The notes under the pieces were generated by a model, which searched no databases, was not told the origin of the DNA, and saw only the letters and a list, made by a program, of their open reading frames with translations. Below, in pieces: positions 1 through 6,746 of a stretch of DNA of 33,865 nt. This stretch comes from a virus. The DNA lies in the IMG/VR virus record IMGVR_UViG_3300046000_001734, positions 1 to 33,865 of that record; one strand, given 5' to 3'. The position numbers and the translations under genes were made by a program. Position 1 is the first letter of the stretch. Each line of letters begins with the position of its first letter.

Positions 1-1329
1 GAGGGGCAGCGGTGATGTCGGAGCGACCTTCACCTCAAGACCGTTGACTCGCAGTGGCAAGTCAATTGCCCCGCGCTCGTCCATGACCTCCAGGATCTTC
101 GACACAACAGGAATCATTGTCTCGTTGATCAAGCGGCCAAATGCTGAGCCAAGGTTTTGCGAGAGCTCTTTCATGCGCTCGACAATCTCAGTAGCTGAAC
201 GTGCACTCATATTCTCTGGTGGCAGTGACTCATCCAGCAAAATTCGCTTGACGTTGCTGCGCAGATCGTTGATCACCAGCTGCGACACGTTAAAGTCGCC
301 GGAGCGTGGCAGGGCCATCAATGACGGGCCTTGTGGGCCACCATTGCGCGCCACTGGAATGATGCCACCAGGCACGATCTTGACTGTGTTTGGATTAAGC
401 ACACCGTCGTCGGCAGCCGTGTACACGCCAGACACAGCAAGTGATGCATTTTTCAGCAGCAGCTCAATTGTTTTGTTCAGCGTCTTGATGTCAGGCAATG
501 CCGTCATCAATGGGCCACGGCCATAGATCTCACCGGCCACCTTCATGTAGCGCGAGATCACCCATGGGCTGATCTTGCGGCGACGGTAGACCAGCTCGGA
601 CTTGCTCACTTTGTCAATGACGTGGTAGCAATAGTCGCCACGGTTTGCGTCATAGATTGTGGCCTCAAGCAGCTCGATGTCGTCTGTTGGTTTGTCAGAG
701 ATACGGCGCTGCATTTCGGGTGGAATCTCAGCATCAGGCCATTGGCGTTGAATGCTTTCACCTTTTAAGCGCATGCGGCGGTAGACGTTGTCAACCTGGC
801 CATTCGCGCCCTCTTCGTAGCTGACCAGGAACAAAGGCACGGGGATAAAGTTGATCGGGCTCACATCATCACCAGGCTGCACCATCATGCAAGCAGTGCC
901 AACCGCCAGGTCGAGCAAAAACTCACCCATGGCAATGTCGAAGTTGGACTGGCGCAGAATGGCAAACATCTTCTCGCCATACAGATCGAGGATGGCCTGA
1001 GCCTGTGGCTTGCGATCAAATGGAATGTCCATGCCAGCCTCAAGCCTGCACCATTTGCGCTGAGGCGGGAACACTACAGACTGCAAACGGTTGGCAAAGC
1101 GCTGAGTGCTGTTGATTGCTGTCGAATCAAAAACGCGCTGCATCTTTTTGGAGCCGGTGCTGCCACCTTCCCAAATGCCGTACAGCTGGCGCTGTGGCAA
1201 AGCAAATTCGTAGGCGTCTTGGTACAGCTGCTGGAACTCATCCTTCTTTGTTTGTGCAACAGACTGGCGTTTGATGATCTCATCGGGAGTCAAGCGCATG
1301 CCGCCCTTGGGGTTTTTTGTGTATTCCAT
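1..1329 (-). CDS. Portal (head-tail connector) protein, N-terminal part, runs off the left edge
   Basis: The frame is open from ATG at 1329 to base 1 with no stop. The residues include an N-terminal stretch beginning MEYTKNPKGGMRLTPDE and a segment QLYQDAYEFALPQR. This resembles the T7 gp8 / Head-tail_con portal family, which forms the dodecameric ring at the packaging vertex. Continuing into the right-hand copy at the matching base (7 with 33264) gives 536 codons before the stop, the length of T7 gp8. An in-frame stop near 1390 rules out a much longer N-terminus. The start lies just after the stop of the 58-aa gene (TGACATG), so translation is probably coupled. Family assignment is by pattern recognition only. 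Confidence 0.9.
   Translation of the reverse strand, partial: MEYTKNPKGGMRLTPDEIIKRQSVAQTKKDEFQQLYQDAYEFALPQRQLYGIWEGGSTGSKKMQRVFDSTAINSTQRFANRLQSVVFPPQRKWCRLEAGMDIPFDRKPQAQAILDLYGEKMFAILRQSNFDIAMGEFLLDLAVGTACMMVQPGDDVSPINFIPVPLFLVSYEEGANGQVDNVYRRMRLKGESIQRQWPDAEIPPEMQRRISDKPTDDIELLEATIYDANRGDYCYHVIDKVSKSELVYRRRKISPWVISRYMKVAGEIYGRGPLMTALPDIKTLNKTIELLLKNASLAVSGVYTAADDGVLNPNTVKIVPGGIIPVARNGGPQGPSLMALPRSGDFNVSQLVINDLRSNVKRILLDESLPPENMSARSATEIVERMKELSQNLGSAFGRLINETMIPVVSKILEVMDERGAIDLPLRVNGLEVKVAPTSPLPL
7..608. repeat. Left copy of the divergent terminal overlap
   Basis: This segment aligns without gaps to 33264-33865 (offset 33257), with 21 mismatches in 602 bases. Nineteen of them are at third codon positions of the portal frame and all nineteen are silent. 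The other two, at 600 and 608, lie at the extreme end; 600 changes Ser to Ala. The first six bases of the window do not match. I read this as the overlap of a circular or circularly permuted genome whose two ends were assembled from two related strains. A true direct terminal repeat would be expected to be identical. Confidence 0.9.
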
Positions 1330-1330
1330 G

Positions 1331-1507
1331 TCAGTCGTCCATTTCTTCTTTGAGCAAGGCGTCGGCCAACAGCTTGCGATCTTTTCGGCTTAGCGTTGAA
1401 CCCTTGAGCTTCTTGGCCAAGTCAGCAATTTGCTCAGGCGTCAGCTCTTCGTCTTCCATTTCCTTGCCTTCGCCGCCTTTTTCAATTGAGATTTCAATTT
1501 TCATCAT
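1331..1507 (-). CDS. Small acidic hypothetical protein upstream of portal
   Basis: This 58-aa frame begins with tandem ATGs at 1507 and 1504. The protein starts MMKIEISIEKGGEGKEMEDE and has a highly charged middle (LTPEQIADLAKKLKG) and an acidic end. It has no signal peptide or membrane segment and no domain I recognise. It sits between the DUF6496-like gene (stop at 1510) and the portal start (1329), with only a few bases on each side. That spacing argues that it is a real, co-translated gene of the head module. Its function is unknown. Confidence 0.7.
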   Translation of the reverse strand: MMKIEISIEKGGEGKEMEDEELTPEQIADLAKKLKGSTLSRKDRKLLADALLKEEMDD

Positions 1508-1509
1508 GA

Positions 1510-1695
1510 TCAGTCTTTCAGTGTTGCGTTGGCCATCAGACCACCACGGGGTTTGCGCTTCATGCCAGCCTCTGACATTGCAATGGCAATGGCTTGCTTT
1601 CTGTTTTTGACTACCTTGCCGTCACCACCGCTGTGCAGCGTGCCGGTCTTGTACTCATGCATGACTTTTTCGACTTTGTCTTGTGCTTTCATCAT
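1510..1695 (-). CDS. DUF6496-like small protein
   Basis: About 61 aa. The core reads KVMHEYKTGTLHSG followed by KNRKQAIAIAMSEAG. This matches the small family I know as DUF6496, a helical basic protein of unknown function found in bacteria and phages. The ATG is at 1695 or 1692; AGGAG lies 4 or 7 bases upstream. A TTG at 1698 is possible but less likely. The start overlaps the stop of the upstream coiled-coil gene (TGATG). Its position between virion-type genes suggests a minor head or ejected component, but nothing in the sequence shows this. Confidence 0.8.
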   Translation of the reverse strand: MMKAQDKVEKVMHEYKTGTLHSGGDGKVVKNRKQAIAIAMSEAGMKRKPRGGLMANATLKD

Positions 1696-2435
1696 CAAAC
1701 TCCTAGTGTTCCAGATACGCCAAGGCTGCCGCCACCACCGCCCAGACCGCCAGCGCTGCCAAGAGTTGGAGCACCAACAGTGGCCATGCCGTAACCAGAC
1801 AGCATCGAGCGATCTGCAGCTGTGCGGCCAGCTTTACGGCTACCAGCCAGCTTGGCTGCTGATGTGCGCTGCATCGATTCCATTTCAGACTTTGACTTCG
1901 CGGCCATTTCAGCGGACAAACGCTGAGTTTCAGCCAATTGCTTGGCAATCTCAGCTTGTGCTGCTGCGGCCTCATTGGCGGCCTGCGCTGCCGCAGCTTG
2001 AGACGCAGCTTGCTGTGCGGCAAATGCATCTTTTTGTTTTTGCAAGTTGATCATTTCTGCGTTAACCAAAGCCTGGATGTCGGCCTGGGCTTTTGCGAAT
2101 GCATCAGCATCAGCTTTGGCTTTAGTGTCCAGCTGTGTTTTTGCTGCAGCATCAAACTCAGCTTGTTGCTGCTTGAACGCCTCTTCGTCAGCAATAATTT
2201 TTGCCAATGCCGCATCATTCTCAGCTTTTAACTTGGCATCCGCGGCAGCATCGTCGGCTTTAATCTTGGCTTCGTTTTCGGCTGCAAGCCTTGCAAGCTC
2301 AGACTCAAAATCTACCGTCTGATCACCAGCGCCAGCCGTTGGCGTGACTGGGTTTAAATCTGGCGTGTTCAATGGTGAGACTAACTCTCCATCAATCTCT
2401 TCCAGCGCGACGTTTCTGTTTTGAATGACGGCCAT
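1695..2435 (-). CDS. Ala-rich coiled-coil protein 2 (putative minor virion protein)
   Basis: The protein is 246 aa. Residues ~45-195 are an Ala/Glu/Lys/Gln-rich helix that should form a long coiled coil. The tail is basic (SRKAGRTAADRSMLSG) and then Gly-rich. There is no signal peptide. The next gene upstream (2437-3168) has the same plan and a related basic C-terminal motif, so the two look like diverged tandem paralogues. They lie between the gp13-like gene and the portal, where head-assembly or internal proteins are usual. A structural or scaffold-like role is inferred. Low-complexity composition makes homology hard to judge. Confidence 0.75.
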   Translation of the reverse strand: MAVIQNRNVALEEIDGELVSPLNTPDLNPVTPTAGAGDQTVDFESELARLAAENEAKIKADDAAADAKLKAENDAALAKIIADEEAFKQQQAEFDAAAKTQLDTKAKADADAFAKAQADIQALVNAEMINLQKQKDAFAAQQAASQAAAAQAANEAAAAQAEIAKQLAETQRLSAEMAAKSKSEMESMQRTSAAKLAGSRKAGRTAADRSMLSGYGMATVGAPTLGSAGGLGGGGGSLGVSGTLGV

Positions 2436-2436
2436 G

Positions 2437-3168
2437 TCAGGCTCCGAGCAGGGTCTTCACCTGGTTTTCGTCTGTTGTTGGCGACATCAGTCCAAGCTCA
2501 GGATTCATCCTGGCTGTTGACAATAAAGATCTGCGACCAGCACGGCGACGTGCAGTCATTTGTGATGACTCGCGCTCAGCAATCTTTCGGCGCTCAGCAT
2601 CAAGTGCAGCAGCCTGGTCTTTGGCCTGCTTCTCCATCATGGACTTTTGCTCTTCGTACTGCTTTTGCTGCTGGAACAACTGAGCCTTAGCTGCTTCTGC
2701 CGCAGCGGTTTGTTGAGCAGTGAGCGTTTGCATCATCGCAGCTTGCTGATCTGCTGTGAGCTTTGCTTGAGCTAATGAAGATGCAGCGCCCTCACGCTGG
2801 GCTGCAATCTGAGCTGCAGTCATTTCGCCTTGCTTGACGGCTAAAGCAAGCTGCTGCTCACGGGAGAGCTTTGCTTGCTCGGCGGCACTCAGTCTTGATG
2901 CTTCAGCAGCTGCAGCAGCAGACGCACGGGTCTTTTCTGCCTCACTCATTGCAGCAGCTCTGTTTTTCTCAGCTTCCGCCGCCGCTGCTTCGCGTGCAGC
3001 AGTGGCTTGTGCCGCAGCTTCTTCACGCGCTTTTGTTGCATTTGCAATGGCAGTGGCCGAAGCCTCGGCGGCTTGTTCTCTGGCTTTGCTTGCTGCGCTT
3101 TGAGAACGGTTCACAGCGTAGGCCGTGGCTCCCGCTCCGATCAAAGCTGCGACGATTGGTGCTGGCAT
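2437..3168 (-). CDS. Ala-rich coiled-coil protein 1 (putative minor virion protein)
   Basis: The protein is 243 aa. It starts with a short hydrophobic Ala/Gly stretch (residues 3-18, AALIGAGATAYAV). A charged Ala-rich helix follows over ~25-200, then a basic motif (ARRRAGRRSLLS) and a short tail ending KTLLGA. The N-terminal stretch might insert in a membrane or pack in a bundle. The gene start overlaps the end of the gp13-like gene by 28 bases. It pairs with the following gene of similar architecture. Phage proteins ending in Arg-Arg-Ser-Leu-Leu-type motifs are often found near head genes, which is the basis for the structural guess. Confidence 0.75.
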   Translation of the reverse strand: MPAPIVAALIGAGATAYAVNRSQSAASKAREQAAEASATAIANATKAREEAAAQATAAREAAAAEAEKNRAAAMSEAEKTRASAAAAAEASRLSAAEQAKLSREQQLALAVKQGEMTAAQIAAQREGAASSLAQAKLTADQQAAMMQTLTAQQTAAAEAAKAQLFQQQKQYEEQKSMMEKQAKDQAAALDAERRKIAERESSQMTARRRAGRRSLLSTARMNPELGLMSPTTDENQVKTLLGA

Positions 3169-3647
3169 GGTCTGATCCTCCCATAAAGTGTGTAATCTGA
3201 GCCGTCCATTCCGAATTTTTGCATCACGCCCTCAAGCGTGAAGCCAAGCGCCAGCGGCCAGCTCTGTGAATAATCTGCTGCAGATTCTATTGCCACTTGA
3301 ACCCTTGTCAAACCAAGCGATTGCTGAGCGATATCAAGAGCAGTCCTCACACCCACAATCAGCTGGCGCTTGAACTGCTGCTTCACACTGTCATCGATGA
3401 TCGTCCACACCTCGCCGACACCCTTCCAAAGCACTGCGATGCCAATGATCCCAAGCAATTTTCCGTTGTAGTACAGCGCCCCGCTTGGGCCCCGCTCCAT
3501 GTTGAAGTGAATGGTGTCCATCGCATCAATAGGGAATGGTGATCGCACCCACTGAGACAACCGCTCGATGTGCCAGTCAGTGATTGGCTCAAAGTAAATA
3601 CCGGTGCAAGCCAGCTTTTCATTAACGGTGTCGATCAGGTCTGTCAT
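3141..3647 (-). CDS. T7 gp13-like (DUF2833) GNAT-fold protein
   Basis: The protein is 168 aa. It has a GNAT-like layout: a central GALYYNGKLLGIIGIAVLW strand pair, a WTIIDDS segment, a helix with FKRQLIVGVRTALD, and a late A-LGFTLEGVM strand typical of acetyltransferase folds. T7 gp13 and relatives (DUF2833) have this fold and are needed for virion assembly, probably without catalysis. The start (3647) overlaps the terL stop (3644) as ATGA, so the two are coupled. A role in head or internal-core assembly is inferred from family and place. An active acetyltransferase cannot be excluded. Confidence 0.75.
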   Translation of the reverse strand: MTDLIDTVNEKLACTGIYFEPITDWHIERLSQWVRSPFPIDAMDTIHFNMERGPSGALYYNGKLLGIIGIAVLWKGVGEVWTIIDDSVKQQFKRQLIVGVRTALDIAQQSLGLTRVQVAIESAADYSQSWPLALGFTLEGVMQKFGMDGSDYTLYGRIRPCQHQSSQL

Positions 3648-5197
3648 GAGAAGATGTCGAAGTCGAGTGTTGCTGTTGCCATTGTTGGAGCCCTGCCTCC
3701 AAGCTGTGGCGCCCTGGTCATGCGGTTGTATTCGCCACCACCCAGCATCAAGTAGCCAAATGAGTCACCAATGTGTGAGTGTTCGTTCTTGTTTGGCGCG
3801 TCTTTGAAGCGTTCATGGCCAGCACCGACCGCGACTCGTTTAAAATGGTATCCGCCGCCCAGGGCTTTGCGGAGGAGTTTGCATTCCCGATTGACAAGCA
3901 GTCCAGGCTGACCCATTACCAGGCGCTGCATGGGGGCCGCCGACGCCTCACGACGCACTTTGAAGTCATTGGACGCTGTTGGCTGCGCTTTAAGACCCAG
4001 TGTCCGCAGAAAATCAAAGGCTGTGACCTCATAAATGGCGTCTCTAGCCATACCGGCCGGGTCACCCCAGATCATCACCTGGTGGTTTGGGTATCGAGCA
4101 TTCAATTCGGTCAGCAGCTGCAGGCCAAAACGCTCCAAGCCCATGTCAAATGTGACGATTTCCTGGTGAATTTGCCACTGGCCGTTGGGCATACGCTGGC
4201 CAATGGTGGCAGCCGGTGTCAAACCGAAGTCCAGGCCAATCTGAATTGGCACATTTGGGTGCACTTCAGTGTCGCCGGACATGGTCGCGTCGTTATATTC
4301 TGGCCAGACTGGTCTACCTTCCTGGACATAAACGTATTCACCACCCGCATAGCAGCGGATCCAGTCGAGTGTTTTGCCACCAAGCATCTGCAGGTAGTAA
4401 CCAGGAGGCAAGTTGTTCAGATTCTCGGCTTTGGGGTTGATCTTCCACCACTTATTGGCCGCAAAGATGTGGTCATTGGCCTCTGGCATTTCAGGCAGAT
4501 CTTCAGAGTCGACCGGAACCACGCCACCAGGCTGCTTGTAGAACTTCCAGGCAAACTGGCCGGTGAGCTTTTCTTTCTCAGCCAGCTTGAACCACCAGTG
4601 ATCGTCATCCATCGGGTTGGTGTCCATCCAAATCCCCGACCAGGTAGCACCGCCATCGCGTTTGGTGGGGTAGCGGCCAACACGGTGGGTCAATCCATCG
4701 ATCACGGCCTTTGGCAACTCGCGTGCCTCATTCACCCAGGCCCCAGTCAGCTCAAGCGAGAGCAGCTTGCGCACGTCTTTTGGCTGGTCAAGAGCCAAGA
4801 AGATCACCTCACAGTCAATCCCAGCCGCATCACCACGGCTTGGCAGCTTGATGTGGTGGGTAATTGGCGGCGTCCACAGCATAGGGCCAAACGTAGACTC
4901 AGGAAACAAGTCCAGCCACGTCTTGATCGTTGTGGTCTTCAGCATTGGGTAGCTGTTTCGCACAATCGCAAAGCGGCTGTACCGGATGCCGTCAATGGGT
5001 GAAGGCTTTTGTTTGACAGCACGCATCATGATCTCGGCTGCGCACGCATAGGACTTGCCAGACCCCACTGGCCCCATCATTCCACGCACGAATGCGTTGG
5101 ACTGCAGAAACTGCCAGACAGCAGGCGACTTGCTGAAGTCCAGGTTCAAGCCAGTCGAAGGCATTGCCTTCTCAGATTGCTCTTTAGTTCGGCTCAT
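3644..5197 (-). CDS. terL: Terminase large subunit
   Basis: This is the DNA-packaging motor: an ATPase that pumps DNA into the prohead through the portal, plus a nuclease that cuts the concatemer. The 517-aa protein carries Walker A GPVGSGKS (42-49). Its Walker B/catalytic Glu segment is GAWVNEA (152-158, Glu157). The RNase H-like nuclease has acidic residues at D323 (GLDFG), D379 (WGDPAG) and D478 (HIGDSF). Both domains and all key acids are present and the length is normal. AAGGA lies just upstream of ATG 5197. It overlaps the preceding 51-aa gene by 14 bases and follows terS closely. Confidence 0.95.
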   Translation of the reverse strand: MSRTKEQSEKAMPSTGLNLDFSKSPAVWQFLQSNAFVRGMMGPVGSGKSYACAAEIMMRAVKQKPSPIDGIRYSRFAIVRNSYPMLKTTTIKTWLDLFPESTFGPMLWTPPITHHIKLPSRGDAAGIDCEVIFLALDQPKDVRKLLSLELTGAWVNEARELPKAVIDGLTHRVGRYPTKRDGGATWSGIWMDTNPMDDDHWWFKLAEKEKLTGQFAWKFYKQPGGVVPVDSEDLPEMPEANDHIFAANKWWKINPKAENLNNLPPGYYLQMLGGKTLDWIRCYAGGEYVYVQEGRPVWPEYNDATMSGDTEVHPNVPIQIGLDFGLTPAATIGQRMPNGQWQIHQEIVTFDMGLERFGLQLLTELNARYPNHQVMIWGDPAGMARDAIYEVTAFDFLRTLGLKAQPTASNDFKVRREASAAPMQRLVMGQPGLLVNRECKLLRKALGGGYHFKRVAVGAGHERFKDAPNKNEHSHIGDSFGYLMLGGGEYNRMTRAPQLGGRAPTMATATLDFDIFS

Positions 5198-5339
5198 GTA
5201 ATCCTTTTTTGATTTTGCGAAGGTCGATCAATAACGTCAGCTTTTTGTCAACAATGACTTCCCATTCAGAGTCATCCAGGTCAACCTCAAGCTCCAGGTC
5301 AAGCACGTCAATGATCCGGTCTAACAGCTTCAGATCCAT
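5184..5339 (-). CDS. Small acidic protein between terS and terL
   Basis: This 51-aa frame starts at ATG 5339, directly after the terS stop (TGACATG), with AAAGGTG upstream. It ends inside the start of terL. The N-terminal half is strongly acidic (IDVLDLELEVDLDDSEWE) and the C-terminal half is basic (LRKIKKGLHEPN). It is predicted to be helical, with no membrane segment. The close packing on both sides supports translation. It could be a packaging accessory protein, but I recognise no family. Confidence 0.65.
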   Translation of the reverse strand: MDLKLLDRIIDVLDLELEVDLDDSEWEVIVDKKLTLLIDLRKIKKGLHEPN

Positions 5340-5340
5340 G

Positions 5341-5775
5341 TCAATCACCTTTTAAGTCAACAATATCATTAACCGGGGACTTAATGTTGATCCCGATCAC
5401 CGATGGCTTGTCAGATTCCTCTGGGTTGTCCAGCAATCCAGAAGCCTTGGCCAGAATGCGCAGCACCCCAACCTTGTCATACAGCTCAATCTCAAGCGTT
5501 GAGTTACCGTCCCGGTCAACCTTCTGCTTGATGGACTTGATCGCGGTCAGTGCATGCTCAGGGATCTGGTGTGCAGCCTTCACCGTCACATTGCCAGATT
5601 CATCCCAGGTCATGATGTCAGAGATCTTCGTGTTGGCCATGCACAACAGCGCATAAGCCACAGCCTCCCGATTGCCAGCCAAGGTGGTAGACCGCTCAAG
5701 CCTGCGCTCAATCGATCTCGTACCACCCCAGCCCTGCACACTGGGGATCTGCGTCGGTTGCTTCCTGGTAGCCAT
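5341..5775 (-). CDS. terS: Probable terminase small subunit
   Basis: The protein is 144 aa. The N-terminus is short and basic. A helical segment with ERRLERSTTLAGNREAVAYALL follows, then AIKSIKQKVDRDGNSTLEIE, then DKVGVLRILAKASGLL near the C-terminus. The last pattern is common in small terminase subunits of podophages. TerS forms a ring that recognises the packaging site and loads TerL. Its place just before terL, with only one small gene between, supports the call. The start at 5775 overlaps the upstream stop by one base (TGATG). The assignment rests on motif memory and context, not on a search. Confidence 0.75.
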   Translation of the reverse strand: MATRKQPTQIPSVQGWGGTRSIERRLERSTTLAGNREAVAYALLCMANTKISDIMTWDESGNVTVKAAHQIPEHALTAIKSIKQKVDRDGNSTLEIELYDKVGVLRILAKASGLLDNPEESDKPSVIGINIKSPVNDIVDLKGD

Positions 5776-6050
5776 CAGAATGGGATATCGTCGTCAATGT
5801 CAACCACAAAAGCATTGGCCTTGGCCTGGCTGTGCTCAGACACCGGCGCTGCAGCTTTCGGAGGCTTGGGCTTACCAATCTTCACAGAGAACCAATGCTC
5901 ACCCGCCTGCGTCTTTCCAGGCTTGATGTCCAAAAAGCAAAGCGTGCCATCAGGCAGCATAACCTCACCCTTGTACGGCGCATGCCAGTCCTCAGTTTTA
6001 AATTTATTCACAAAGGCTGAGCCCTGTCCTGGTTTTAGTTCGTATGCCAT
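5775..6050 (-). CDS. Small SSB-like protein with acidic DDDIPF tail
   Basis: From ATG 6050 the protein is 91 aa. GAAAGGA lies upstream of this ATG, and none is upstream of the longer ATG at 6095, so the shorter start is chosen. Residues 1-62 form a compact beta-rich stretch (GEVMLPDG, FLDIKPGKT, WFSVKIGKP). A Pro/Ala linker follows, and the protein ends DIDDDIPF. That tip is the hallmark of single-strand DNA-binding proteins, which use it to recruit host repair and replication proteins. The body is shorter than a standard SSB OB fold. Binding to ssDNA is inferred, not shown. Confidence 0.6.
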   Translation of the reverse strand: MAYELKPGQGSAFVNKFKTEDWHAPYKGEVMLPDGTLCFLDIKPGKTQAGEHWFSVKIGKPKPPKAAAPVSEHSQAKANAFVVDIDDDIPF

Positions 6051-6103
6051 AAATATCCTTTCAGTTGGCAAGTTTACAAATCCCCATAAAAGCATGGGAA
6101 AAA

Positions 6104-6406
6104 TTAAAGTTTGTTTTCATCTAAACGGTGATCACCACACCAATCGGTCATGTAGACCACCGGGTAACCACCCATCGTCGGGGAATGGCGGCGGCAGCGG
6201 CCGACCTCATGTTGGCCAGGGTGAGACAAGTGATTGGTTGGCTCCTTCTTGACGAACCAAATGCAGGTCTTGCAGCGCATGCCACTTGAGCGATGCACCC
6301 AAGGATCAGCAGCCTTGTCAACACTTATGCGACGGCTGGCTTTCTCAGCCTCCATTTCGTCTATGGCCTTCTCGCGGTACAGGCCAGCTTGGTTTTGTTC
6401 AATCAT
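6104..6406 (-). CDS. Conserved phage protein with Cys/His cluster
   Basis: The protein is 100 aa. The N-terminal half is a charged helix. The C-terminal half holds MRCKTCIWFV, GRCRRHSPTM and DWCGDHRLDE, a C-x2-C ... C ... C-x2-H arrangement likely to bind one zinc ion. I recognise this as a recurrent small family in phages of Gram-negative bacteria, with no assigned function. The RBS is GAAAGGA before ATG 6406. The gene overlaps the stop of the upstream 115-aa gene by 8 bases. A nucleic-acid-binding or protein-docking role is plausible. Confidence 0.8.
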   Translation of the reverse strand: MIEQNQAGLYREKAIDEMEAEKASRRISVDKAADPWVHRSSGMRCKTCIWFVKKEPTNHLSHPGQHEVGRCRRHSPTMGGYPVVYMTDWCGDHRLDENKL

Positions 6407-6746
6407 GGGAAAGTCCTTTCAGGGAAAAAAGTTGGGAAAAATTGTGGGTGACCCCCGTATCGCTACGGTAGGGGGGAGGGGGGAAGGCATCGATTTCTAC
6501 GCGCTCGTCAACAGGCGCGTTATCGCAAGCGTAGCGCTGGCGCATATAGGTTGAGGCCGGATTCCCAGGCACACGTCGCAGCATGCCCCTGGCTTGTACA
6601 AAATCCATACGTTCGTTTGAGCTTTGTACAGAACCGATTAAACGGCCTACAAGCGCTTGAAGCATTGAGTGGCTACCCATGTCTAGGTTGGCCTGCGATC
6701 GTGGCGTATGGATCGATTTAGGTGCCTTGGTGATGCCTTCGGTCAT
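6399..6746 (-). CDS. Hypothetical protein downstream of the replication gene
   Basis: The protein is 115 aa. It starts at ATG 6746 overlapping the stop of the replication gene (ATGA), so it is translationally coupled. The middle is charged and helical (MLQALVGRLIGSVQSSNERMDFVQARGMLRR). The C-terminus includes a Pro run (FPPPPYRSD), encoded by two C6 tracts on the sense strand. No domain is recognised. The homopolymer tracts make the last ~25 residues the least certain part; an indel there would change the C-terminus. Confidence 0.65.
   Translation of the reverse strand: MTEGITKAPKSIHTPRSQANLDMGSHSMLQALVGRLIGSVQSSNERMDFVQARGMLRRVPGNPASTYMRQRYACDNAPVDERVEIDAFPPPPYRSDTGVTHNFSQLFSLKGLSHD

Noticed and set aside
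7-608. Direct terminal repeat of the packaged genome
   Set aside because: The copies differ at 3.5% of bases, at silent sites, and lie inside the portal gene. Packaged terminal repeats are expected to be identical.
1-1329. Two separate portal genes (gene duplication)
   Set aside because: Only the left copy has the N-terminus and only the right copy the C-terminus. Joined, they give one 536-codon gene of family-typical size.
3779-5002. A 407-codon open frame on the + strand
   Set aside because: It lies exactly opposite terL, whose motifs and key acids are intact. The encoded sequence has no domain and no SD; it arises from codon bias on the opposite strand.
6066-6103. CCCAT/ATGGG hairpin before the SSB-like gene as a terminator
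   Set aside because: It is not followed by a U-tract on the minus strand, and the stem is only five pairs.
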